A stretch of 23,882 nt of DNA from VRUE01 sp040901495. Lineage in GTDB: Bacteria > Actinomycetota > Thermoleophilia > Solirubrobacterales > 70-9. The DNA lies in the NCBI GenBank assembly GCA_040901495.1, contig JBBDYO010000049.1, positions 1-23,882 of the forward strand, written 5' to 3'. Position numbers and translations under genes: made by a program. How positions within the stretch are numbered: position 1 is the stretch's first letter; each line of letters starts with the position of its first letter. Below, piece by piece: positions 6,078 through 13,286 of the stretch. Under the pieces are notes generated by a model. The model was given only the letters and a program-made list of their open reading frames with translations. It was not told where the DNA came from and did no database searches.

Positions 6078-7664
6078 ATGGAGTCAGCAAACGACGCAAA
6101 CCGCGTCCACATCTTCGATACGACGCTGCGCGACGGTGAGCAGTCGCCTGGCATCTCGCTCAACACGGCCGAGAAGGTCGAGATCGCCCAGCAGTTGGCG
6201 CGTCTTGGCGTCGACGTGATCGAGGCCGGCTTTCCGATTACCTCGCCGGGTGACTTCGAGGCTGTCGAGGCGATCTCCCGAAACGTCGAGGGGCCGATCA
6301 TCTGTGGCCTCGCCCGCACCCACAAGGCCGACATCGACGCCGCCTGGGGGGCGATCAAGGATTCCCAGCGTTCCCGGATCCATACCTTCATCTCCACCTC
6401 TGACATCCACATCGAGCACCAGCTGCAGACCGACCGCGAGGACGTCAAGGGCCAGGCGCGGGCCGCCGTGGCGCTGGCCAAGTCCTACTGCGAGAACGTC
6501 GAGTTCTCGCCGATGGACGCGACCCGCGCCGACGTCGAGTTCACCGCCGAGGTCTGCGCAATTGCGGTCGAGGAGGGCGCCACCGTCGTCAACATCCCCG
6601 ACACGGTCGGCTACACGACGCCGAAGGAGTACGCCGAGTACTTCCGCCGCCTTTACGAGCTGGTCCCCGGGCTGCGGGATGTCGAGACGTCCGTGCACTG
6701 CCACGACGACCTCGGCCTGGCCGTCGCCAACTCCTACGCCGGCGTGCTGGCCGGGGCCAGGCAGGTCGAGTGCGCGGTCAACGGGATAGGCGAGCGAGCT
6801 GGCAACTGCGCGCTGGAGGAGATCGTGATGCTGATCCAGACCCGCGAGGACGTCCACGACCTGACCACCGGCGTCAATACTCGCGAGCTGGCCAAGACCA
6901 GTCGCATGGTCTCTCGCCTGACCGGCTATCCGGTGCAGCCCAACAAGGCGGTCGTCGGTCGCAACGCCTTCGCGCACGAGTCCGGGATCCACCAGGACGG
7001 CGTGCTGAAGGAGCGGACGACCTACGAGATCATGGACGCGACCGAGGTGGGCCTCGAGTCCAACTCGATCGTGCTGGGCAAGCATTCGGGCCGCCACGCA
7101 CTGCGCGACGCCCTGGAGCAACTGGGCTTCCAGGTCGAGGGCAACGCCCTCAACGCCGCCTTCAAACGCTTCAAGGAGATCGCCGACCGCAAGAAGCAGG
7201 TGACCGCGCTCGACCTGGAGGCGATCGTCTCCGACGAGATGCGCGAGCGCGAGAACGCACACGAGCTGGCCTGGTTCGAGGTTGAGGCCGGCTCCCGGCG
7301 AGACCCGCTGGCGAAGGTAGCCGTGAAGCTTCCCTCCGGCGAGGAGTCGGTGGGCGAGTCGAGCGGGGATGGTCCGGTGGACGCGATCTTCCACGCAATC
7401 CAGAAGGCCGTCGACACCGAGTGCGAGCTGCGCCAGTACACGGTCGAGGCGGTGACTGGGGGAGATGACGCCCTCGGACAGGTGACCGTGATGCTGCGCG
7501 TCGCCGGCCGCCTGGCGACCGGCCAGGGCGTTGCCACCGACATCCTCGAGGCTTCAGCCCGCGCCTACGTGCGGGCGCTCTCCAACGCCCTCGAGGGCGC
7601 GGCCGTCCGCGAGGCGGAGGCGGCAACCGCCGAAGCCGCCGTAGAGCGCACCCCCGGCCCTTAG
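6078..7664 (+). CDS. leuA: 2-isopropylmalate synthase
   Basis: Condenses acetyl-CoA with 2-oxoisovalerate to 2-isopropylmalate, the first committed step of leucine synthesis. The 528-residue protein has the HMGL-type TIM barrel with FDTTLRDGEQSPG at about 13-25, the metal-binding HCHDDLGLAVAN, and NGIGERAGN. A C-terminal LeuA regulatory domain (about 390-510) normally gives leucine feedback inhibition. Its length matches the E. coli-like form, not the longer form (about 600 residues or more) of mycobacteria and streptomycetes. ATG 6078 is chosen over the upstream TTG 6057 because AAGGAGGT (6063-6070) ends 7 nt before it. It is preceded by the leuL leader. Confidence 0.96.
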   Translation: MESANDANRVHIFDTTLRDGEQSPGISLNTAEKVEIAQQLARLGVDVIEAGFPITSPGDFEAVEAISRNVEGPIICGLARTHKADIDAAWGAIKDSQRSRIHTFISTSDIHIEHQLQTDREDVKGQARAAVALAKSYCENVEFSPMDATRADVEFTAEVCAIAVEEGATVVNIPDTVGYTTPKEYAEYFRRLYELVPGLRDVETSVHCHDDLGLAVANSYAGVLAGARQVECAVNGIGERAGNCALEEIVMLIQTREDVHDLTTGVNTRELAKTSRMVSRLTGYPVQPNKAVVGRNAFAHESGIHQDGVLKERTTYEIMDATEVGLESNSIVLGKHSGRHALRDALEQLGFQVEGNALNAAFKRFKEIADRKKQVTALDLEAIVSDEMRERENAHELAWFEVEAGSRRDPLAKVAVKLPSGEESVGESSGDGPVDAIFHAIQKAVDTECELRQYTVEAVTGGDDALGQVTVMLRVAGRLATGQGVATDILEASARAYVRALSNALEGAAVREAEAATAEAAVERTPGP

Positions 7665-7673
7665 CGCAACCGA

Positions 7674-7709
7674 GCAAGCGTCGGCACAGTTCCGTGCCGA
7701 TCGCTTTGC
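7674..7709 (+). terminator. Strong hairpin after leuA
   Basis: The core stem TCGGCAC/GTGCCGA (7 bp, 6-nt loop) extends outward through GCAAGCG and CGCTTTGC with two single-base bulges, about 14 pairs in total. It starts 9 nt after the leuA stop. It lacks a U-tract, as is common for actinobacterial terminators. Confidence 0.5.
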
Positions 7710-7784
7710 GGACATTTGACACCAGCGCACCACGCGTCACACGCGCCCGGGCAACCTAGGCAGCGATGCCCAACGAATCCGCAA

Positions 7785-7807
7785 TTACCCCCGCTCAGAG
7801 GGGGTAA
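7785..7807 (+). promoter_or_regulatory. Inverted repeat over the AbiEi-gene ribosome-binding site
   Basis: TTACCCCC (7785-7792) and GGGGGTAA (7800-7807) form a perfect 8-bp inverted repeat around a 7-nt centre. It ends directly before the first possible ATG (7808). In RNA it would bury the GAGGGGG Shine-Dalgarno; in DNA it could be an operator. AbiEi antitoxins are known to autorepress by binding inverted repeats. Confidence 0.5.
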
Positions 7808-7813
7808 ATGCAG

Positions 7814-8722
7814 ATGCGTGGTCTGGATGCGCGAATTGCGGAGTTGGCCGGGCAGCAGTATGGGGTTGTTTCTCGGTCGCAGTTGACCTCATTGCAAGTT
7901 GGAAGCAATTCGATTGATCGGCGGCTTAAGAATTGCCATCTCCACCTGCTTCATCGTGGTGTTTATGCGGTGGGGCATCGGGTGGTCTCGCGCGAGGGGT
8001 GGTGGATGGCGGCTGTTCTTGCCAGCGGCCCCGGGGCCGTGCTCAGCCACCGCTCGGCCGCGGCCCTCTGGCGGATCCGCTCGCCTTCAAGCGGGGCAAT
8101 CGAGATCACGACACCTTCGAAGAGCCGCTCGCACGGGGGCATCCGACGCCATTTCTCGGTCTTACCTGCTGACGAGGTAACGACCAAGGACTGGATTCCC
8201 GTCACCACACCACCTCGGACACTTCTCGACCTCGCTGCGATCCTGCCGGTTAACGCGGTGGAGCGGGCGATGCGCGAGGCGGAACGGCTTCGCCTTTATG
8301 ACTCGCTCTCGCTCGAAGACCTCCTGGCTCGCCATCCGCGCCGCCGCGGTGCCGCCGCAATCCGCGAGTGCCTGCGGCGTCGGCGCGAGCTGCCCGGTGG
8401 TATCAGCCGCGAAGAGCTGGAGGCGCGCTTCGTCGCCTTCCTCGACCGCGCGGGCCTGCCACGGCCGCAACTGAACGCCTGGCTGGCCTTAGACGAGCGG
8501 CGATTCCAGGTTGACTGCCTGTGGCGGCGCCAGCGGCTGATCGTCGAGATGGACGGTTACGCCACCCACGGTATTCGCACCACCTTTGAGAGCGACCGCG
8601 AGCGGGATCGCCTCCTCCACGTCGCTGGTTGGAGGGTGGTGCGAATCACTTGGCGCCAGATGCACCAGGAACCGGAGACGATCGTCGGCGATCTGCAGAA
8701 GCTGCTCGCAGCCGGTCTCTAA
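7814..8722 (+). CDS. AbiEi-like winged-helix protein with C-terminal DUF559 (Vsr-like) nuclease domain
   Basis: A 302-residue protein. The N-terminal region (about 1-60, with YGVVSRSQL and LHRGVYAVGH) matches the AbiEi antitoxin winged-helix pattern. The middle carries LSHRSAAALW and the TTPPRTLLDLA signature. The C-terminal part (from about 195) is a DUF559 domain with VDCLW and IVEMDG, the D...ExD arrangement of a PD-(D/E)XK-like nuclease fold. No AbiEii toxin lies next to it, so it is not a complete type IV toxin-antitoxin pair. The first third is clearly less GC-rich than its neighbours, suggesting transfer. ATG 7814 is 9 nt from GAGGGGG; ATG 7808 is the alternative. Cellular role unknown. 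Confidence 0.82.
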   Translation: MRGLDARIAELAGQQYGVVSRSQLTSLQVGSNSIDRRLKNCHLHLLHRGVYAVGHRVVSREGWWMAAVLASGPGAVLSHRSAAALWRIRSPSSGAIEITTPSKSRSHGGIRRHFSVLPADEVTTKDWIPVTTPPRTLLDLAAILPVNAVERAMREAERLRLYDSLSLEDLLARHPRRRGAAAIRECLRRRRELPGGISREELEARFVAFLDRAGLPRPQLNAWLALDERRFQVDCLWRRQRLIVEMDGYATHGIRTTFESDRERDRLLHVAGWRVVRITWRQMHQEPETIVGDLQKLLAAGL

Positions 8723-8743
8723 CCGCGCTTTCGACCGGTCCAA

Positions 8744-8766
8744 TACAATCGTATGTGATAACTTAC
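8744..8766 (+). promoter_or_regulatory. Promoter and imperfect palindrome before the XRE-cupin gene
   Basis: TACAAT (8744-8749) matches the -10 consensus in five of six positions. A second candidate, TAACTT (8759-8764), lies 8 nt before the ATG at 8773 and would give a leaderless transcript. Overlapping both is the 16-bp imperfect palindrome GTATGTGATAACTTAC (8751-8766, 12 of 16 positions symmetric), a good place for the regulator to bind its own promoter. Confidence 0.45.
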
Positions 8767-8772
8767 AGGCCA

Positions 8773-9381
8773 ATGAGCACCGCAGCGAAGACATCTGTGA
8801 AGCCAACCGGGACGGTGAAGCCGGCGGCGGTCGGCGGAAGGGTTAAGGCGCTGCGCGAGGCGATGGGCCTGTCGCTGCGCGATCTGGCCGAGCGGACGGG
8901 CGTTAGCGCGCCGATGCTTTCGCAGGTGGAGCGGGGGGAGACGAGCCCCACTCTTGCCGTTGCCGCCAAGATCGCCACCGGCCTCGACTTGACGCTGTCG
9001 CAGCTGCTGCGCCTCGATGAGGGTGAGCACGTCGCCATCAGCAGGGCGGGGGAGAGGCGGCGCTACGAGCGCGGCGGCCACCGCTTCGAGGAGCTGACCC
9101 CACCGCTGCCAGGCCAGCGCGCCGACGTCTCGCTGCACACCCTGAAGCCCGGCGCGACGACCGGCGGGCCAGACGACCCGCCGATGCACGAGCCGGGCAG
9201 TCGCGAGACCGCGGTGGTCCTCGAGGGCGGCCTTGCCCTCTTCGTCGAGGGAATGCGCCACGAGCTTTCAGCGGGGGACAGCGTCACCTTCGACGCCGAC
9301 CTGCCCCACCACTTCGAGAACGACGGCGACGAGCCGGCCCGCTTCCTGGCAGTGATCGCGGCCGGCCTGAGGAGGAGCTGA
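8773..9381 (+). CDS. XRE-family transcriptional regulator with C-terminal cupin sensor domain
   Basis: A 202-residue regulator. The helix-turn-helix covers about residues 22-80 (RVKALREAMGLSLRDLAE, then SAPMLSQVERGETSPTL, the typical XRE recognition-helix pattern). A cupin fold covers about 100-198 and should bind a small ligand. This architecture (PuuR/HipB-like HTH plus cupin) is common for local metabolic regulators. It lies 6 nt before leuC, whose Shine-Dalgarno is in its last codons, so it is co-transcribed with leuCD; control of this operon is the natural hypothesis, with the ligand unknown. ATG 8773 is chosen because a promoter-like region lies directly upstream and no Shine-Dalgarno favours an earlier start. 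Confidence 0.88.
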   Translation: MSTAAKTSVKPTGTVKPAAVGGRVKALREAMGLSLRDLAERTGVSAPMLSQVERGETSPTLAVAAKIATGLDLTLSQLLRLDEGEHVAISRAGERRRYERGGHRFEELTPPLPGQRADVSLHTLKPGATTGGPDDPPMHEPGSRETAVVLEGGLALFVEGMRHELSAGDSVTFDADLPHHFENDGDEPARFLAVIAAGLRRS

Positions 9382-9387
9382 CCGGTT

Positions 9388-10773
9388 ATGCCAAAGACGA
9401 TGTTCGAAAAGATCTGGGAGGCCCACGAGGTCTCTGACGGGCTGATCTACATCGACCTGCACCTGGTCCACGAGGTCACCTCGCCGCAGGCGTTCGATGG
9501 CCTGCGCATGGCCGGTCGCCCCGTGCGCCGCCCTGACAAGACGCTCGCGACGGCCGACCACAACACGCCCACCGACGGCACCATGGCTGCCCGCCTGATC
9601 GCAGATGAGCTCTCAAGGGTCCAGGTCGAAACGCTGGAGCGCAACTGCGAGGAGTTCGGCATCCCGATCTACTCGCTGGGCTCCGACCGGCAGGGCATCG
9701 TCCACGTGATCGGGCCCGAGCTGGGGGTCACCCAGCCAGGAATGACGATCGTCTGCGGGGACAGCCACACCTCGACCCACGGCGCCTTCGGGGCGCTTGC
9801 CTTCGGCATCGGCACCTCCGAGGTCGAGCACGTGCTGGCGACCCAGTGCCTGGTCCAGAAGCGGCCGAAGACGATGCGGATCACCTACTCGGGTGAGTTG
9901 GGGATAGGGGTGACTCCCAAGGACCTGATCCTGGCGACGATCGGCCGGCTCGGCACCGGTGGGATGACCGGACACGCCGTTGAGTACGCCGGCCCCGCGA
10001 TCGAGTCGCTGAAGATGCCCGGTCGGATGACGATCTGCAACATGACGATCGAGGGCGGCGGACGAGCCGGGATGATCGCCCCGGATGAGGCCACCTTCGA
10101 GTGGGTGCGCGGCCGCTCCGCCGCTCCCGCGGACTTCGACGCGGCCCTCGCCCGCTGGCGCGAGCTGCCGACCGACGAGGGCGCAAGCTTCGACACCGAG
10201 GTCGAGATCGACGCCTCCGACATCTCGCCGATGGTCACCTGGGGCACGACCCCGGGAATGGTGATCGAGGTCACCGACCGTGTTCCCGACCCGGCGGAGA
10301 TGGAGTCGCCCGCCGACCGCGAGTCGGCCGAGCGCGCCCTCACCTACATGGGGCTGAAGCCGGGCACGCCGATGACCGAGGTTGCCCCCGAACGGGTCTT
10401 CATCGGCTCCTGCACCAACTCCCGGATCGAGGACCTCCGGGAGGCGGCCGCGGTCGTCGACGGGCGCCGTGTAGCGGACTCGGTGCGGGCGATGGTCGTG
10501 CCGGGGTCCCGGCAGGTCAAAGCGGCCGCCGAGGCGGAGGGGCTCGACGAGGTCTTCCGCGGCGCCGGCTTCGAATGGCGCGAGGCCGGCTGCTCGATGT
10601 GCCTGGGGATGAACCCCGACACGCTCTCCGAAGGCGAGCGCTGCGCCTCGACCTCCAACCGCAACTTCGAGGGGCGCCAGGGCAAGGGTGGGCGCACCCA
10701 CCTGGTCAGCCCGAGGATGGCGGCGGCAGTCGCGATCGAGGGGCATTTCGTCGACATCAGAGACTGGAGCTGA
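9388..10773 (+). CDS. leuC: 3-isopropylmalate dehydratase large subunit
   Basis: With LeuD it isomerises 2-isopropylmalate to 3-isopropylmalate; the same enzyme can hydrate and dehydrate citramalate in the CimA route. The 461-residue protein belongs to the aconitase family. The 4Fe-4S ligands are Cys342 (GSCTNSRIEDL), Cys402 and Cys405 (GCSMCLGMNPD). CGDSHTSTHGAFG (about 123-135) and the closing NRNFEGRQG are also present. Length matches the bacterial LeuC norm (about 465). GGAGGAG (9371-9377) lies 10 nt before the ATG, inside the end of the regulator gene. The leuD start follows 2 nt after the stop. Confidence 0.97.
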   Translation: MPKTMFEKIWEAHEVSDGLIYIDLHLVHEVTSPQAFDGLRMAGRPVRRPDKTLATADHNTPTDGTMAARLIADELSRVQVETLERNCEEFGIPIYSLGSDRQGIVHVIGPELGVTQPGMTIVCGDSHTSTHGAFGALAFGIGTSEVEHVLATQCLVQKRPKTMRITYSGELGIGVTPKDLILATIGRLGTGGMTGHAVEYAGPAIESLKMPGRMTICNMTIEGGGRAGMIAPDEATFEWVRGRSAAPADFDAALARWRELPTDEGASFDTEVEIDASDISPMVTWGTTPGMVIEVTDRVPDPAEMESPADRESAERALTYMGLKPGTPMTEVAPERVFIGSCTNSRIEDLREAAAVVDGRRVADSVRAMVVPGSRQVKAAAEAEGLDEVFRGAGFEWREAGCSMCLGMNPDTLSEGERCASTSNRNFEGRQGKGGRTHLVSPRMAAAVAIEGHFVDIRDWS

Positions 10774-10775
10774 AG

Positions 10776-11339
10776 ATGAGGCCGATCGACGTAATCGAGG
10801 GCAAGGTATCGGTGCTGGACCGCGCCGATGTCGACACCGACCAGATCATCCCCAAGCAGTTCCTCAAGCGCGTCGAGCGCGCCGGCTTCGGCGAGTTCCT
10901 CTTCTACGACTGGATCCGCGATGGGGAGATCGAGTTGGAGCCGAACCCGATCCTGGTGACGGGACCGAACTTCGGCTGCGGCTCCTCGCGCGAGCACGCC
11001 CCCTGGGCGCTGGAGGACTTCGGCTTCGAGGCGATCGTCGCTCCCTCCTTCGCCGACATCTTCTACTCGAACTGCACGAAGATCGGGCTGCTGCCGGTGA
11101 TCCTCGACGAGGAGCACTGCCGCATGGTCGCCGAGGCCGGCGAGGCGCGGATCGACGTCGACGACGAGACGGTCAACTGCGCGGCGGGCGTCTTCAAATT
11201 CGAGATCGAACCCGACGTCAAACACCGCCTCCTCAACGGCCTCGACGACATCGGCCTCACCCTCGAGAACGCGGGCGCGATCGACTCCTTCGAGCAGTCC
11301 GGCGCGGCCGAGCGCGGCGCGGTCACCACGGCGCTGTGA
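10776..11339 (+). CDS. leuD: 3-isopropylmalate dehydratase small subunit
   Basis: The swivel-domain partner of LeuC in isopropylmalate isomerase. The 187-residue protein begins MRPIDVIEGKVSVLDRADVD and contains DTDQIIPKQFL and NFGCGSSREHAPWAL, the substrate-specificity and signature segments of LeuD. ATG 10776 is 2 nt after the leuC stop, with GGAG (10766-10769) 6 nt upstream; longer in-frame readings lie inside leuC and are rejected. Its stop overlaps the GTG start of the methyltransferase gene (GTGA), so all three are translated together. Confidence 0.96.
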   Translation: MRPIDVIEGKVSVLDRADVDTDQIIPKQFLKRVERAGFGEFLFYDWIRDGEIELEPNPILVTGPNFGCGSSREHAPWALEDFGFEAIVAPSFADIFYSNCTKIGLLPVILDEEHCRMVAEAGEARIDVDDETVNCAAGVFKFEIEPDVKHRLLNGLDDIGLTLENAGAIDSFEQSGAAERGAVTTAL

Positions 11340-12112
11340 GCGCCCGGGCGATCAACACCGGCCCGCGCGACTGGGACGCCGAGACTTACGACGAAGTCTC
11401 CGACCCTCAGTACGAATGGGGGATCGAGGTGCTTGAGCGCCTCGAGTTGCACAGCGACGAGGTCGTGCTCGACGCCGGTTGCGGCTCCGGCCGCGTCACC
11501 GCCGAGCTGGCGAAGCGGTTGCCCAGTGGCCGGGTCATCGCGGTCGACGGCTCCGCCGCAATGGTCGAGAAAGCGAAAGAGCGCTTGGGCGAGGGTGTCT
11601 CCTACCTGGTCGCCGACCTCTCCGAGCTGGAGGTCGACGAGCCGGTTGACCTGATCTTCTCTACGGCGACCTTCCACTGGATCCTCGACCACGATCGTCT
11701 CTTCGCGCGCCTCCACGCGGCCCTGCGCCCCGGTGGGCGCCTCATCGCGCAGTGCGGTGGGCAGGGCAACGTCGCCGAGTACGCGAAAGCGATCGCGACG
11801 GTGGCGGCTCAGCCGGAGTACGCGCGCCACTTCGAGGGGATGACGGGGATCTGGAACTTCGCCGCCCCCGAGGAGACCGAGCAGAAGCTGAGAGGGGCGG
11901 GATTCCCCGACGCGCGCTGCTGGCTCGAGCCGAAGCCGGTGACCCCGGAGCGCCCGTTCGAGTTCACCGCCACCGTGACGCTGGGCCCTCACCTGGCGCA
12001 ACTCCCGGAGGAGCTTCACCGCCCGTTCGTCGAGGCGATCCTCGAGGAGTCGGCGAAGCCGCTGACCCTCGACTACATGCGCCTCAACATCGAGGCGCAT
12101 GCGAGTACTTGA
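11336..12112 (+). CDS. SAM-dependent methyltransferase, trans-aconitate methyltransferase-like
   Basis: A 258-residue class I methyltransferase. Motif I VLDAGCGSG is at about 44-52, the acidic end of strand 2 is at VDGS, and FSTATFHWILDH at about 108-119 resembles the FSNAxLHWxxDH signature of the Tam (trans-aconitate 2-methyltransferase) family. The closing part (PEELHRPFVEAILE...Y.RLNI.A) also fits Tam. The GTG start overlaps the leuD stop by four bases, strong evidence of co-translation with leuCD. Known relatives methylate trans-aconitate, an aconitase inhibitor, and the yeast enzyme Tmt1 also methylates 3-isopropylmalate. A role in detoxifying or modifying a by-product of LeuCD is inferred; the substrate is not proven. 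Confidence 0.82.
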   Translation: MSARAINTGPRDWDAETYDEVSDPQYEWGIEVLERLELHSDEVVLDAGCGSGRVTAELAKRLPSGRVIAVDGSAAMVEKAKERLGEGVSYLVADLSELEVDEPVDLIFSTATFHWILDHDRLFARLHAALRPGGRLIAQCGGQGNVAEYAKAIATVAAQPEYARHFEGMTGIWNFAAPEETEQKLRGAGFPDARCWLEPKPVTPERPFEFTATVTLGPHLAQLPEELHRPFVEAILEESAKPLTLDYMRLNIEAHAST

Positions 12113-12123
12113 GGCCGCGCCTT

Positions 12124-12141
12124 AGCGGTCCGCCTACCGCT
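12124..12141 (+). terminator. Small hairpin between methyltransferase and leuB
   Basis: AGCGGT and ACCGCT form a 6-bp stem with a 6-nt loop, starting 11 nt after the methyltransferase stop. There is no U-tract. It could terminate the operon or be part of the leuB promoter region. Confidence 0.3.
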
Positions 12142-12150
12142 GGCTATCCA

Positions 12151-12156
12151 TAGAGT
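12151..12156 (+). promoter_or_regulatory. Putative -10 box for leuB
   Basis: TAGAGT lies 7 nt before ATG 12164, a leaderless spacing. An upstream CTATCCATAG (12144-12153) has short inverted arms. No -35 was recognised. Confidence 0.4.
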
Positions 12157-12163
12157 GACCGTG

Positions 12164-13240
12164 ATGGCGAGCGCACCCCACATAGTCGTGCTGCCCGGCG
12201 ATGGGATCGGGCCGGAGATAGTCGCCGCCGCACAGCGCCTGCTCGAGTCCCTGGGGGAGTTCGAGTTCGAGGAGCACCTGCTCGGCGGCTGCTCGATTGA
12301 CGCCCACGGCGTCGCGCTCACCGACGAGGTGCTCGCCGCCTGCCGTGCGTCCGACGCGGTGCTGCTCGGTGCGGTCGGCGGCCCGAAATGGGACACGACC
12401 GATCCCGACGCCCCCCGTCCGGAGCAGGGCCTGCTCGGCTTGCGCAAGGGGATGGGCCTGTACGCCAACCTGCGCCCCGTGCGCCCCAGCCCAGCGCTGG
12501 TCGGGGCCAGCCCCCTGCGCGAGGAGCGGATCGTCGGCACGGACCTGCTCGTCGTCCGCGAGCTGACCGGCGGCATCTACTTCGGCGACTCCGGCCGCGA
12601 CGGCGACCGGGCCCACGACAACTGCGAGTACTCGGTCGCCGAGATCGAGCGGATCGCCCGCATCGCCTTCGAGGCCGCCCAGCGCCGCGCCGGGGGCTCC
12701 GGCGGAGAGCCACGCGTCACCTCCGTGGACAAGGCCAACGTGCTGGAGACCTCGCGGCTCTGGCGGGAGGTCGTGAGCCGCATCGCCTCCGATTACCCGG
12801 ACGTCGCGCTCGACCACCTGCTGGTCGACAACGCCGCGATGCAGCTCGTCTCGCGGCCGGCCGACTTCGACGTGATCGTCACCGAGAACCTCTTCGGCGA
12901 CATCCTCAGCGACGAGTCGGCGATGCTGACCGGGTCACTGGGGATGCTGCCCTCCGCCAGCCTCGGCGCCGAGGGAGAGCCCGGCCTCTTCGAGCCGGTT
13001 CATGGCTCCGCCCCCGACATCGCGGGGCAAGGGATCGCCAACCCACTCGCCACCTTCCTCTCGGTGGCGATGATGCTGCGCCACGGCCTCGGCCGCCCGG
13101 AGGACGCCGTCCGCATCGAGGCCGCGGTGGACGCCGTCCTCGACCGCGGCCTCCGCACCCAGGACCTCGCGGTCGCGGGGGAGGCCACGGTCGGAACCGA
13201 CGAGATGGCCGCAGCGGTGCTCAGCGAGCTTTCCGCCTAG
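12164..13240 (+). CDS. leuB: 3-isopropylmalate dehydrogenase
   Basis: Oxidatively decarboxylates 3-isopropylmalate to 2-oxoisocaproate with NAD; it can also act on methylmalate in the citramalate route to isoleucine. The 358-residue protein starts with HIVVLPGDGIGPEIV. It has DLLVVRELTGGIYFG (about 127-141), the metal-binding TENLFGDILSDES, and the NAD-binding GSAPDIAGQGIANPLA. Three in-frame starts exist (GTG 12155, GTG 12161, ATG 12164). ATG is preferred because a TAGAGT -10-like box ends 7 nt before it and no Shine-Dalgarno is present. Length is as usual for bacterial LeuB. Confidence 0.96.
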   Translation: MASAPHIVVLPGDGIGPEIVAAAQRLLESLGEFEFEEHLLGGCSIDAHGVALTDEVLAACRASDAVLLGAVGGPKWDTTDPDAPRPEQGLLGLRKGMGLYANLRPVRPSPALVGASPLREERIVGTDLLVVRELTGGIYFGDSGRDGDRAHDNCEYSVAEIERIARIAFEAAQRRAGGSGGEPRVTSVDKANVLETSRLWREVVSRIASDYPDVALDHLLVDNAAMQLVSRPADFDVIVTENLFGDILSDESAMLTGSLGMLPSASLGAEGEPGLFEPVHGSAPDIAGQGIANPLATFLSVAMMLRHGLGRPEDAVRIEAAVDAVLDRGLRTQDLAVAGEATVGTDEMAAAVLSELSA

Positions 13241-13270
13241 CTAGTAGGGCGCAGTCCCAGGCGCGAGCTC

Positions 13271-13286
13271 CAGCCCTACGGGGCTG
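13271..13286. terminator. Hairpin between convergent leuB and the repeat-protein gene
   Basis: CAGCCC, a 4-nt loop and GGGCTG form a perfect 6-bp stem lying at the 3' end of the minus-strand gene, whose stop codon falls in the stem-loop. It could serve both converging genes. No U-tract on either side. Confidence 0.35.

Noticed and set aside
6084..7394. A 436-codon minus-strand ORF opposite leuA
   Set aside because: It mirrors leuA codon positions, has no recognisable domain and is rich in Gly/Val/Asp/Leu, as expected of antisense reading in GC-rich genes.
7808..9381. A complete type IV toxin-antitoxin pair (AbiE)
   Set aside because: The AbiEi-like gene is followed by an XRE-cupin regulator; no nucleotidyltransferase (AbiEii) is encoded.
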